Source of the DNA: Enterococcus sp. DIV0660C
GTDB lineage: Bacteria; Bacillota; Bacilli; Lactobacillales; Enterococcaceae
Length of the DNA: 64,000 nt
Direction: 5' to 3'
NCBI RefSeq assembly: GCF_017316125.1
Contig: NZ_JAFLWA010000034.1
Coordinates: 1 to 64,000, forward strand
The position numbers were made by a program, and so were the translations under genes. Below the pieces are notes generated by a model, which did not search any database, had not been told where the DNA came from, and saw nothing but the letters and a program-made list of their open reading frames with translations. How positions within the stretch are numbered: position 1 is the first letter of the stretch; each line of letters starts with the position of its first letter. Below, in pieces: positions 46,694-55,664 of this stretch.

Positions 46694-48493
46694 ATGCAGA
46701 CATTTGAAATCAAAGAAGATTTTTTACTTGATGGAGAACCCATCAAATTAATCAGCGGAGCGATTCACTACTTTCGACTAGCACCTGCTCAATGGGAGGA
46801 CAGCCTATATAATTTAAAAGCTTTAGGCGCCAACACGGTTGAAACCTATATTCCTTGGAACCTCCATGAACCTCAAGAAGGAACTTTTGAGTTTGAAGGA
46901 ATAAAAGATGTTGTAGCTTTTGTTAAGTTAGCACAAGAATTAGGTTTGATGGTTATTTTGCGTCCTTCTGTTTACATTTGTGCTGAGTGGGAATTCGGTG
47001 GTTTACCAGCTTGGCTTCTGAAAGAACCTGGTATACGATTACGCTCAACTGATCCTCGATTTATGGAAAAAGTCAAAAATTATTATACTGTTTTGCTACC
47101 AAAACTAGCACCGCTTCAAGTCTCTCAAGGTGGCCCTGTTATCATGATGCAAATCGAAAATGAGTATGGTTCATATGGCATGGAAAAAGAATATCTTCGC
47201 CAAACAAAACAACTGATTGAATCTTTTGCTATTACGGTTCCTTTATTTACCTCTGATGGTTCTTGGCTTGAAGTTTTAGATGCGGGAACATTGATTGAAG
47301 ACGATGTATTTGTGACTGGAAATTTTGGCAGTCGTTCAAAAGAAAATGCAAACGTTTTAAAAAAATTCATGGAACAACATGGAAAAAATTGGCCCATCAT
47401 GTGTATGGAATACTGGGATGGTTGGTTTAATCGCTGGAACGAACCCATTATCAAACGTGATCCACAAGATTTAGCAAATGAAGTCAAAGAAATGCTGAAA
47501 ATTGGCTCTCTTAATCTGTACATGTTCCATGGTGGTACAAATTTTGGCTTCTACAATGGCTGTTCAGCTCGAGGAATGACCGACTTACCACAAGTTACCA
47601 GCTATGATTATGATGCATTGTTAACTGAATCTGGTGAACCAACTGAAAAATACTATCTCGTGCAACAAGCAATCAAAGAAGTCTGTCCTGATGTTTGGCA
47701 AGCAGAACCAAGAACGAAAAAATTGAGTGCCCTTGGAAATTATCCAGTAACAGAAAGTGTTTCCTTTTTCAAAACAAAAGATCAAATGATGACGGGAATT
47801 GCTTCTCCTTACCCATTAACCATGGAAAATATCAGTACAGGTTATGGCTATATCCTCTATTCTGCTCAGTGGAAAAATTATCAGCACGAAAATAAATTAC
47901 GACTTGTTGAAGCAAGTGATCGTGCGCATATCTATAGTGATGGCAAGCATCAGGCTACACAATATCAAGAAACACTCGGTGAAGAAATCATGATTACTGG
48001 TCAAAAAGAAAACGAGGTAATCCAAATCGATGTATTAGTAGAAAATTTAGGTCGAGTGAATTACGGAGCTAAATTAAATGGTCCTACACAGTCAAAAGGC
48101 ATTCGTGGGGGCATCATGCAAGATATCCATTTTCATCAAGGATATGTTCACTATCCATTGACGTTGGAAAAAGAACAACTCGAAAAAATTGATTACCAAG
48201 CTGGAAAAGTACCAGAGCAACCTTCTTTTTATCAATTCAAGTTTGATTTAGCAGACACTGCAGATACGTTTATTGATTGCTCCCGTTATGGTAAGGGCGT
48301 TGTAGTTGTCAACGGAATCAATCTGGGGCGTTATTGGAATCAAGGGCCACTTCTAACTCTATATTGTCCAAAAAGTTTCTTGAAACAAGGAGAAAATGAA
48401 GTTGTGATTTTTGAGACGGAAGGAGTGAAAATCGAAGAACTTTGTTTTGTTGATGCACCGAAGGAAAAAGTTATTGATCGACCAAACCTGTAA
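46694..48493 (+). CDS. Beta-galactosidase (GH35)
   Basis: A 599-residue GH35 enzyme. Acid/base Glu157 in GGPVIMMQIENEYGSYG and nucleophile Glu239 in MCMEYWDGWFNRW are present, and the N-terminal LDGEPIKLISGAIHYFR is typical. There is no signal peptide or anchor, so it acts inside the cell like BgaC, on beta-1,3-linked galactose of imported oligosaccharides. It starts 12 bp after GH88. Confidence 0.93.
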   Translation: MQTFEIKEDFLLDGEPIKLISGAIHYFRLAPAQWEDSLYNLKALGANTVETYIPWNLHEPQEGTFEFEGIKDVVAFVKLAQELGLMVILRPSVYICAEWEFGGLPAWLLKEPGIRLRSTDPRFMEKVKNYYTVLLPKLAPLQVSQGGPVIMMQIENEYGSYGMEKEYLRQTKQLIESFAITVPLFTSDGSWLEVLDAGTLIEDDVFVTGNFGSRSKENANVLKKFMEQHGKNWPIMCMEYWDGWFNRWNEPIIKRDPQDLANEVKEMLKIGSLNLYMFHGGTNFGFYNGCSARGMTDLPQVTSYDYDALLTESGEPTEKYYLVQQAIKEVCPDVWQAEPRTKKLSALGNYPVTESVSFFKTKDQMMTGIASPYPLTMENISTGYGYILYSAQWKNYQHENKLRLVEASDRAHIYSDGKHQATQYQETLGEEIMITGQKENEVIQIDVLVENLGRVNYGAKLNGPTQSKGIRGGIMQDIHFHQGYVHYPLTLEKEQLEKIDYQAGKVPEQPSFYQFKFDLADTADTFIDCSRYGKGVVVVNGINLGRYWNQGPLLTLYCPKSFLKQGENEVVIFETEGVKIEELCFVDAPKEKVIDRPNL

Positions 48494-48660
48494 AGGTTGT
48501 GGCTCCAAGCGCTCAGCTCCAAAAAAATATTGAGCAACTGACTAAAATAGCTTTTCATATTTTGGGACAGTTGAGAGTTATTTCGAGGAGTTGCTTGGGG
48601 AACACCGTGAATGAGGTTGTGGCTCCAAGCGCTCAGCTTCAAGCAATAAGGATACTTTTC
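48494..48660 (+). repeat. Dispersed hairpin repeat, copy B (115-bp unit plus partial second unit)
   Basis: Unit 48494-48608 starts immediately after the GH35 stop with AGGTTGTGGCTCCAAGC and ends GCTTGGGGAACACCGT. A second partial unit starts at 48614 and ends TTCAAGCAATAAGGATACTT. Shares length and core with copy A. Confidence 0.85.
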
Positions 48661-48689
48661 TAACAATGGCTTCCCTTTTTTCTATGAAA

Positions 48690-48729
48690 AAGAGGTATTA
48701 CCAAAGTGTGGATACTTTGGCAATACCTC
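48690..48729 (+). terminator. Hairpin terminator after GH35
   Basis: GAGGTATTACCAAAGT/ACTTTGGCAATACCTC stem with a 6-base loop. No long T-run follows, so strength is uncertain. Confidence 0.65.
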
Positions 48730-48782
48730 AATTGAAGTTATGAATCAAAGTATCCACTTCAACGACTAATTAAAACTCGTAC

Positions 48783-48834
48783 ATAGCAAAAACAGCTGGA
48801 GCGTTTACTTCAGCCGTTTTTGCTATGTTCTTTT
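48783..48834. terminator. Bidirectional terminator
   Basis: CATAGCAAAAACAGCTG pairs with CAGCCGTTTTTGCTATG around an 11-base loop, then T-rich DNA. It is just past the end of the convergent gene at 48837. Confidence 0.85.
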
Positions 48835-48836
48835 AA

Positions 48837-49673
48837 TTATTCATCGCGAATATTTCGTCCAAAGACTTCGATTTGTGTTAATGCTGGAAATGGTGAGTCA
48901 TCATTTGCTTTTTTCAAGTTTTTTAGTGTTAGTTTGCTTGTTTTTTTCAGTGGAAAAGTAATTTCTTGGAATGACAAAGCATCTGTCGTCGGTACAACCA
49001 GCGTTTCGCCATCTGAAAAAAGTAACGTGATTTCTGTCCAAAAACTATCATGTGGATAATCTCCGCGAAAGAGCACTTGTACCCGATCTGTCTCAATCAT
49101 TCGTCCAAAATCGATAACTAACTCTGCATCTGCTTGTTGATTGATTCCCCAAGAAGCAAATGGATAGGAACCATGAGAAAGGTTGCCATATTTACCATCA
49201 ATCGCATTTTTAGCAAAAAAGACAGCATCATTTCGTGTTTCTACATTTGCAAACGCATGCGGATAAACACCTGTATCATTTTTTTGGTCATGTGTATTGA
49301 TGGACAAGTTTTGATAGTTAGTGATTTCAAATTCATAAGCTTTACGAATCATCAACTGATGTCGAGTTGATTGAAATCCAGTTTCTACACTTGATTTCAT
49401 CAAGGATTCCTCCAAAGGAAAATGATATTCCCATTTTTCTTCGGGCAAATAAATCAAATTTGGTGCTAATGTCTCATCTAACTGAACGACAAAATAACTT
49501 TCATTTGCCTCTGTAGTCACTACGACTTTATCGCCCAACTGATAACGGTAATCTTTAATTGCCAAAACAGCCATATCTTCTCCCATTGCTTCAAATGGTC
49601 CTACTTCTTTGTTATGATCGATTTTTCCAATAATTGGTTGATTGTATTGATTTTTCAAACTAATTTTCAGCAT
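48837..49673 (-). CDS. Protein with F5/8 type C-like C-terminal domain
   Basis: A 278-residue protein I do not recognise as a whole. The C-terminal half looks like a galactose-binding F5/8C fold: FFAKNAIDGKYGNLSHGSYPFASWG..., then ELVIDFGRMIETDRVQVLF and ITLLFSDGETLVV. The N-terminal part is beta-rich. There is no signal peptide, which is unusual for F5/8C proteins. Its ATG overlaps the DUF2264 gene end by 14 bp, so it is made with it and probably acts on the same sugar. Confidence 0.7.
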   Translation of the reverse strand: MLKISLKNQYNQPIIGKIDHNKEVGPFEAMGEDMAVLAIKDYRYQLGDKVVVTTEANESYFVVQLDETLAPNLIYLPEEKWEYHFPLEESLMKSSVETGFQSTRHQLMIRKAYEFEITNYQNLSINTHDQKNDTGVYPHAFANVETRNDAVFFAKNAIDGKYGNLSHGSYPFASWGINQQADAELVIDFGRMIETDRVQVLFRGDYPHDSFWTEITLLFSDGETLVVPTTDALSFQEITFPLKKTSKLTLKNLKKANDDSPFPALTQIEVFGRNIRDE

Positions 49674-51402
49674 GTTTTTCTCCCTTTTCTGTTATGCCAC
49701 CAACTAAACAAATCAAGCGATGTGTTCCGGGTTGCAAATGATTTTTCAAATACGGTAAGCTAGTCCGCGGGAAAAACAAAGAAGTATTTGCTTCCAATTG
49801 CGTGACCTTTGCTTCTTCATATCCTTCAACAGCTATGATTTGCGAGCATAACTCTTCTGAATTGATTTTCGCGGATAATGGCTCAATTATGCCTCCAATG
49901 TTTTTCCCTTTTAACGGTAAACTAAAACCCCCTTCTCTGATTTCAATTGGGATCATCGTTTTGATTTCATGGAATCGTACGTGCCATTCACCAAAAGGAT
50001 AAATCGCTGTCTGAATTTCTACTTCTTCAAAGGGTTGCCAGAGATAGCTTACACAATTGTTATCCGCGTGATAAGAAATGACTTCTCCTTTCACTCGGTA
50101 AGATTGACCGTCTCTGGAAACTGCCAGAACATTATCAAACGCACCCGCTTCATACTCGACGCCAGCTTTTGGGACACTAAACCCAAACTTGGTTGAATAG
50201 ACAAATTTACTGTATTTCGCTTCTGCATGCGCTTGGTGATACACTAGATTTCCAAATGGATACCCCAATACATGCTGTCCATTTTTTGCCTGAACGATGA
50301 ACATATTTCCTGTAGTTATAAACTGGTTTTCTTTTTTTTCGATTGGTTCTGGCTCTGCTTGCCAAAATGGATGTGTTCGTTCCGTAGCTAATAATAAGAA
50401 AATCTTCAATGCCCAATAGGGTGATCCTGGAGCATTATATCCTTCTGCCATGACAAGATTCTCGTAGTGGTACCCAATTGACAATCGTCCATCAAAAGTA
50501 AAGATATCGTGTGTCAGCCACGTCTGTAGATGATTGGATAAAAGTGTTTTCATTTGTCCCCAAGGGATTGCTTCAACCTCTGCAAAAATCAGTGCTGAAA
50601 AAAATGCACCTTGAGCAAACCGATAAGTCAGACTTCGTCCGTACGGTAGTGCCTCGCCATCTGAGTCAAAGAAATAAATAAATTCTTGCGCAAATCTTTT
50701 AGCACGAGCAACAAATTTATCTGCCCATTCTGGTAGTTCTTCTTTCATGAATTTCGCAAAAATCAACCCGTAATAATGAAAAGCAAAAGGCACATAATAA
50801 TCTTTTTGTGTTAGTTTTCCATCCACATACCAACCATTTTCGATCGCCATTGTATCAATCAAAGTCAATTCTTCAATCAATTTTTTCTGATTCAACTTTT
50901 CTCCGCAATGAGCTAGTGCCAAACGAATCAGTACTTTGAAAAAAGTCCAATTATTTTTCGGAATTTTTTTATCCAATGCTTGAGTCAACCAAGCAACAAG
51001 ATTTCGTTGATCCTTGGTTGACATTTCCAGCCAAAAATAATCTTTATCTAATAATAAAGTTAGTGAAAGTGCAGCCATTTCAACGATATATTGATCATAG
51101 TCTTCGACTGCTCCCCAGTAGAATGGGCTGTCTGGGTTGGTCCCATTTGAAATCTTTTGGATATAAGCATCTCTTAATTCATCCTCTTGCTTCGTTGTCC
51201 AATACGGGCCTAAGCCCCAAAGCACACGGATAAGCGCTTCCATATCTGCGCGTTTTTGATCGTATACTGCGCCACTACTCCCCAAGTGTAATCCGGATAA
51301 TTCCGAATGAATCATCTCATCTCGTAAAGGTTGAATCATGTCTTCCAATGCGTACTGAAAATCTTCGCGCGTAAAAAAATGACTTTTTTCTTCCTGATAC
51401 AC
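49660..51402 (-). CDS. DUF2264 family protein
   Basis: A 580-residue cytoplasmic protein of the DUF2264 type. The N-terminal half (LIRVLWGLGPYWTTKQ, YYVPFAFHYYGLIFAKF, YGRSLTYRFAQGAFFSALIFAE) looks like an alpha/alpha toroid, as in many carbohydrate-active enzymes; the C-terminal half is beta-rich. Function is not established. It belongs to the glycan island by position and by the shared operator at 51517. It probably acts on an oligosaccharide intermediate. Confidence 0.8.
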   Translation of the reverse strand: MYQEEKSHFFTREDFQYALEDMIQPLRDEMIHSELSGLHLGSSGAVYDQKRADMEALIRVLWGLGPYWTTKQEDELRDAYIQKISNGTNPDSPFYWGAVEDYDQYIVEMAALSLTLLLDKDYFWLEMSTKDQRNLVAWLTQALDKKIPKNNWTFFKVLIRLALAHCGEKLNQKKLIEELTLIDTMAIENGWYVDGKLTQKDYYVPFAFHYYGLIFAKFMKEELPEWADKFVARAKRFAQEFIYFFDSDGEALPYGRSLTYRFAQGAFFSALIFAEVEAIPWGQMKTLLSNHLQTWLTHDIFTFDGRLSIGYHYENLVMAEGYNAPGSPYWALKIFLLLATERTHPFWQAEPEPIEKKENQFITTGNMFIVQAKNGQHVLGYPFGNLVYHQAHAEAKYSKFVYSTKFGFSVPKAGVEYEAGAFDNVLAVSRDGQSYRVKGEVISYHADNNCVSYLWQPFEEVEIQTAIYPFGEWHVRFHEIKTMIPIEIREGGFSLPLKGKNIGGIIEPLSAKINSEELCSQIIAVEGYEEAKVTQLEANTSLFFPRTSLPYLKNHLQPGTHRLICLVGGITEKGEKHAEN

Positions 51403-51516
51403 TCAATCTCCCCCTTACCTCTTTCAATCAAGGATAACAAGGTACTATTGCTTTTTCAACTTAACATTTTTTTCAAAATGAATGTTAGATGAGAAAAATT
51501 TTTTTTGGCCACTAAC

Positions 51517-51528
51517 TTAACCTATTAA
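51517..51528 (-). promoter_or_regulatory. GntR operator-like site upstream of DUF2264
   Basis: TTAACCTATTAA, one base from perfect symmetry, 115 bp before the DUF2264 start. A half site TTAACATTTTT lies at 51461. It links this operon to the same regulator as the PTS and GH88 units. Confidence 0.65.
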
Positions 51529-51679
51529 CTTTGTACGAGGCATTTTTAATTCCAAGGATTCAGCCGGCTTTTCTTTTTTACTTAACCTAAAACAAATGAA
51601 AAATTTTTTATCAAATAATTTCCCCTTTTTTAAAATAAAAATGGCTATCACGAATGCCTCATTGAAATATACACAAGAA

Positions 51680-51719
51680 AATAGGAGATAAGACAAAAGT
51701 TTTGTCCTATCTCCTATTT
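51680..51719 (-). terminator. Hairpin terminator downstream of nagB
   Basis: AATAGGAGATAAGACAAAA pairs with the complement at 51701-51719 with one G-T, giving an 18-bp stem. It lies about 130 bp after nagB on minus, beyond repeat copy C. Confidence 0.8.
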
Positions 51720-51721
51720 CT

Positions 51722-51846
51722 GAATATCTCAAGCAACTCTATCAAAATAGCTTACATTAATAGCTTACATTCATTGCAAAATATGAAAAGTTATTTTGAA
51801 TGTTTGCTCGCTATCTTGTCGGAGCTGATTGCTTGGAACCTCTTCT
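51722..51846 (-). repeat. Dispersed hairpin repeat, divergent copy C
   Basis: On the minus strand, directly after the nagB stop: GAGGTTCCAAGC, TCAGCTCC, AACTTTTCATATTTT and AGAGTTGCTTGAG occur in the same order as in copy B. About 10 bp longer than copies A and B, with an extra duplicated GTAAGCTATT inside. Confidence 0.65.
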
Positions 51847-52547
51847 TATAGCTTGCTTGCAGCTTCTTCGTCGATGATTACAACAACATTATCATGGTTT
51901 TGCAATGCACTTGCTGGCATTTCTGTTGTCACAGGTCCATCAACCATTCCTTTGATGGCGTCTGCTTTGTTTTCGCCATAAGCCATCAAGACGATTTTCT
52001 TTCCTTTAAGAATTGAACCAATTCCCATTGAAACAGCTTTAGTTGGTACATCTTCCACTTTGTCAAAGAAGCGTTTATTCGCATTGATTGTTGATTCAGT
52101 TAAGTCAACGACAGAAGTTGTTCCGTCAAATGGCGCACCAGGTTCGTTGAAACCAATGTGTCCATTTTGACCAATTCCTAAGATTTGGATATCAATTGGA
52201 TTTTCGTCAATTGTTTTGTCATATTCTTTACATGCAGCAGCTAAATCTTCTGCTTTACCATTTGGTACATAAGTTGCTTTGAATGGTTTTTTATCAAATA
52301 ATTGAACGTTCATAAAATGACGGTAGCTTTGTTCATCTGATCCGCCTAGTCCAACATACTCATCTAAGTTAACAGAAGTCATGTCACTAAAATCAATGTC
52401 GCTTGAAGTCATTTCTTTATATAAAGTAATTGGCGTACTACCTGTTGCCAAACCTAAAACCTTTGCCCCATTTGCCATGCTATCTTTGATTATTTCAAAA
52501 GCTTTTTTGCCGCCTTCTTCAGCGTTTTTCACACGAATGATTTCCAT
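51846..52547 (-). CDS. nagB: Glucosamine-6-phosphate deaminase
   Basis: A 233-residue enzyme converting glucosamine-6-P to fructose-6-P and ammonia. Blocks seen are [23 protein letters not shown] with the catalytic Asp, [14 protein letters not shown] with the catalytic His, and [17 protein letters not shown]. It links amino-sugar catabolism to glycolysis and could serve the nearby glycan island. Its promoter has paired NagR-like operators. Confidence 0.96.
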   Translation of the reverse strand: MEIIRVKNAEEGGKKAFEIIKDSMANGAKVLGLATGSTPITLYKEMTSSDIDFSDMTSVNLDEYVGLGGSDEQSYRHFMNVQLFDKKPFKATYVPNGKAEDLAAACKEYDKTIDENPIDIQILGIGQNGHIGFNEPGAPFDGTTSVVDLTESTINANKRFFDKVEDVPTKAVSMGIGSILKGKKIVLMAYGENKADAIKGMVDGPVTTEMPASALQNHDNVVVIIDEEAASKL

Positions 52548-52567
52548 AGTGATTACTCCTTTGTGTT

Positions 52568-52626
52568 TTGGTATAGCCCAATTATAGCACCCTTTTTTTC
52601 AGATTACAATAATTAGTATAGACCAA
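52568..52626 (-). promoter_or_regulatory. nagB promoter with two NagR (dre)-like sites
   Basis: Minus TTGTAA (52609-52604), 17 bp, TATAAT (52586-52581). TTGGTATAGCCCAA (52568-52581) and TTAGTATAGACCAA (52613-52626) flank it and match the palindromic TTGGTNTANACCAA pattern of GntR/HutC-type NagR sites. Confidence 0.75.
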
Positions 52627-52647
52627 ATTTGAATTTTTTTCATTTTC

Positions 52648-52767
52648 TTGACATTTTTCATTCATTTGTGTTAGTTTGCATAAGACGAGGTAATTAAATT
52701 GATTTTTGCTGCATTTTAACCAGGATACTTGACGACTGCGGACAGAACTGTCTGCAGTTTTTTTACT
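52648..52767 (+). promoter_or_regulatory. Leader of the ABC-F gene with attenuator hairpin
   Basis: TTGACA at 52648-52653 is followed by a weak -10. ACTGCGGACAG/CTGTCTGCAGT (52735-52758) and seven T residues form an intrinsic terminator 27 bp before the ABC-F start. A TTG-started six-codon ORF with GAGGT upstream (52699-52719) lies in between. Confidence 0.6.
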
Positions 52768-52784
52768 ATTAAGAAGGAGAAATT

Positions 52785-54317
52785 ATGAGTATATTAACAC
52801 TAACAAATATCACCCAACAATTCGGTGATAAAATTCTTTATGAAGACATTCAACTACAATTAAACGCTGGCGAGCATTTAGGACTGATTGGTCAAAATGG
52901 TGCGGGAAAAAGTACCTTGATCAAAATTATCACAGGGGAAATTCTTCCAGATAACGGTCATATCCAATGGCAAAAGAATATTCATCGTGGCTATTTAGAT
53001 CAGTACGTCGAAGTCGATGAACAATTGACAATCCAAGAATTTCTGAAAACTGCTTATGCTGATGAATTTGAAAAAGAACAAAAAATCGGCGAACTTTATA
53101 CCCAATATGGTGAGACGTTTGATGACTCCCTACTTGAAAAAGCAGGAAAATTACAAACCGAACTCGATCAAGGTATCTTTTATCAAATTGATACGCTTGT
53201 AGCTGAAATGAGTAGTGGGCTTGGCTTAGACGTGTTAGGCACCAATACATTATTAAAAGAACTGAGCGGTGGACAACGTTCAAAAGTGATCTTAGCCAAA
53301 TTACTTTTAGAAAATCCAGATGTTTTAATCTTAGATGAACCTACAAACCATTTAGATGATCAACACATCCAATGGCTGACACAGTTTCTGCAAAGCTTTC
53401 AAGGTGCATATATCGTGATTTCCCATGATCAAGAATTTTTAGATCAAATCACTACACACATTGCAGATATCGAATTCGGTCAATTAACAAAATACACAGG
53501 TCATCTAAAACAAGCTTTGAAACAAAAAGAACAAAATCGAGAAAGTTATTTACGACAATATCATGCGCAGCAAAAACAAATCGAGAAAACTGAAGCTTAT
53601 ATTCGTAAATACAAAGCTGGCTCTCGCTCAACCATGGCAAAGAGTCGTCAAAAACAATTAGACAAAGTCGATCGATTGAAACCGCCAACCAATACAGCAA
53701 CTGCTGTATTTGATTTCCCTTTCACACCAATTGTCACAACATTAGCACTAGAGACAACCGATTTAGTCATTGGGTACGAACGACCTCTGCTATCACCTAT
53801 CAACTTGACGATTCGTTTTGGTGAAACCGTTGCGATTCGTGGCTTTAATGGGATTGGAAAATCGACATTGCTTAAAACCTTAATTGGTGAAATCAAACAA
53901 TTAGATGGTCAGTTTCATTTTCCAGAAAACACCAAAATCAATTATTTTTCACAAGATTTAACTTGGGAAAATCCATTGGAAACACCGTTACAATATTTAA
54001 GTGGGCACTTTCCTAAAGCAACAATCAAAGAATTACGTCGTCAATTAGCCAAAGCTGGCTTAGTCAACCAGCTGGCAAGCGAACCTCTAGCTACACTAAG
54101 TGGTGGTGAGCAAACAAAAGTAAAACTTGCACAGATGACTATGAACAGTGGGAATCTACTGATTTTAGATGAACCTACAAACCATATTGATCACGAAACG
54201 AAAGCAAGTTTACAAAAAGGGATTCAACAATTTACAGGAACTGTCTTAGTTGTTTCCCATGAACAAGAATTTTATCAAGAACTGGTTGATCGAGTGATTG
54301 AAATCGAAACGACTTAG
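52785..54317 (+). CDS. ABC-F family ATPase (YfmM-like)
   Basis: A 510-residue protein with two ATPase domains and no membrane part. Domain 1: Walker A GQNGAGKST, signature LSGGQRSK, Walker B VLILDEPTNHLDD; domain 2: GFNGIGKST, LSGGEQTK, LLILDEPTNHIDH. The linker carries QKQIEKTEAYIRKYKAGSRSTMAKSRQKQLDK. It most resembles B. subtilis YfmM. ABC-F proteins act on the ribosome in translation or antibiotic protection; whether this one gives resistance cannot be told. Confidence 0.92.
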   Translation: MSILTLTNITQQFGDKILYEDIQLQLNAGEHLGLIGQNGAGKSTLIKIITGEILPDNGHIQWQKNIHRGYLDQYVEVDEQLTIQEFLKTAYADEFEKEQKIGELYTQYGETFDDSLLEKAGKLQTELDQGIFYQIDTLVAEMSSGLGLDVLGTNTLLKELSGGQRSKVILAKLLLENPDVLILDEPTNHLDDQHIQWLTQFLQSFQGAYIVISHDQEFLDQITTHIADIEFGQLTKYTGHLKQALKQKEQNRESYLRQYHAQQKQIEKTEAYIRKYKAGSRSTMAKSRQKQLDKVDRLKPPTNTATAVFDFPFTPIVTTLALETTDLVIGYERPLLSPINLTIRFGETVAIRGFNGIGKSTLLKTLIGEIKQLDGQFHFPENTKINYFSQDLTWENPLETPLQYLSGHFPKATIKELRRQLAKAGLVNQLASEPLATLSGGEQTKVKLAQMTMNSGNLLILDEPTNHIDHETKASLQKGIQQFTGTVLVVSHEQEFYQELVDRVIEIETT

Positions 54318-54356
54318 ACAACGTACAGCAACAATCACTTAGCAACGTGCCAAATC

Positions 54357-54403
54357 AAAAGGTGAAGCAAAACGAAATGAGGTTTTGCTTCACCTTTTTT
54401 TAG
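54357..54403. terminator. Bidirectional terminator
   Basis: AAAAGGTGAAGCAAAAC/GTTTTGCTTCACCTTTT perfect stem with an 8-base loop, between the ABC-F gene and the convergent MFS gene. Confidence 0.93.
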
Positions 54404-54414
54404 TGCTAACTTTT

Positions 54415-55596
54415 TTATTTTTTACGGAATAAAATCAATTGACAGAAATAAGCACATGCTTGAAAAGCTAAGCCTGCAAGAGTGACACCCATCCAGCCGA
54501 AATGTTCCCACATCGTTGTACCTACTAACGATCCTGTTGCTCCACCAATAAAATACATGAACATAAAAATCGTATTATTGCGGTTACTTGCTTCTTCACC
54601 CAGACCTTGGACACGTGCTTGATTAGACACTTGACCAAACTGATTCCCAACATCTAATAAAATAATTGCAAATAACAAAAGTGCTAAATGGTCGCCACCA
54701 ATGAGAAGTAAAACGAAACTCAGTGTTTGCATCCACAACCCCATCGAAATAATCTTTCTTTCCGAATAAGAATCTGCTAAACGTCCCACAATTGGTGCCG
54801 CAACAGCTCCCGACAAACCAAAAATTGCTAAGATCCCTGCTTCAAATGTCCCCCAATGATACGCAGGGCTGCTAATATAAAAAATCAACGTTGACCAAAA
54901 AATCGAAAACGTTCCAAACATAAAAAAGCCATTGAATGCCGATTCACGTAATAAACGTTGTGATACAAATAAATGCGGTAAGCTCTTCAAGGAATCAACA
55001 TAAGAAACGGATGCTTTTCGATTTTCTTGTGTTCTTGGTAATTTTTCATAAAGCAATACTGTTAATAATCCCACAGCGACCAGTGCAAATAAATAGACCA
55101 TCCGCCAAGAAAATACACTGGCAATAATACCTGATATCGTTCTCGATAATAAGATCCCAATCAATAAGCCACTTAATAATTGACCCATTACTTTTCCGCG
55201 TGCTGCTGAACCTGCTAAAACAGCCCCATATGGAATAATGATTTGTGGCACGATAGACAATAATCCAATTAAGAAAGATGCACATGCAAATAACGTAAAC
55301 GATGGCGCAAAAAAAGCAGCCAATAATGAAATAGCCGATAATGCAGCCATCCGAATAATCAATTTAGGTCGATTGACAACATCTCCCAATGGTACTAAGA
55401 ACAACAAGCCCAAAGCATAGCCGAGTTGCGTCAACATGGTTAAAATACCAATTGCACTTGTACTAACTGAAAAACTTGTTGCTACTTTTGTTCCAATCGG
55501 TTGGATATAATACATATTGGCAACCACGACACCACAAGTAGTTGCTAGTAAAGTCGTCAATGCTCCTGTTAGTTGAATTTGTTTTTTTTGTTCCAT
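54415..55596 (-). CDS. MFS transporter
   Basis: A 393-residue major facilitator with 12 predicted spans. The N-terminal repeat has GDVVNRPKLIIRMAALSA in the loop between TM2 and TM3, a motif-A relative, and the second repeat GRLADSYSERKIISMG. Resembles the small drug/sugar-efflux branch (YfhI/YgaY-like). Substrate unknown. RBS GAGGGGAAAG precedes ATG. Confidence 0.88.
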   Translation of the reverse strand: MEQKKQIQLTGALTTLLATTCGVVVANMYYIQPIGTKVATSFSVSTSAIGILTMLTQLGYALGLLFLVPLGDVVNRPKLIIRMAALSAISLLAAFFAPSFTLFACASFLIGLLSIVPQIIIPYGAVLAGSAARGKVMGQLLSGLLIGILLSRTISGIIASVFSWRMVYLFALVAVGLLTVLLYEKLPRTQENRKASVSYVDSLKSLPHLFVSQRLLRESAFNGFFMFGTFSIFWSTLIFYISSPAYHWGTFEAGILAIFGLSGAVAAPIVGRLADSYSERKIISMGLWMQTLSFVLLLIGGDHLALLLFAIILLDVGNQFGQVSNQARVQGLGEEASNRNNTIFMFMYFIGGATGSLVGTTMWEHFGWMGVTLAGLAFQACAYFCQLILFRKK

Positions 55597-55664
55597 TCTT
55601 TCCCCTCACTTCCAACTAATAGTGTAGCTCTTTCATCAAAGAAATGAAATCATCTATGAACATT

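Noticed and set aside
51517-51732. 71-codon minus-strand ORF upstream of DUF2264
   Set aside because: It is built from a terminator hairpin and operator DNA, with no RBS.
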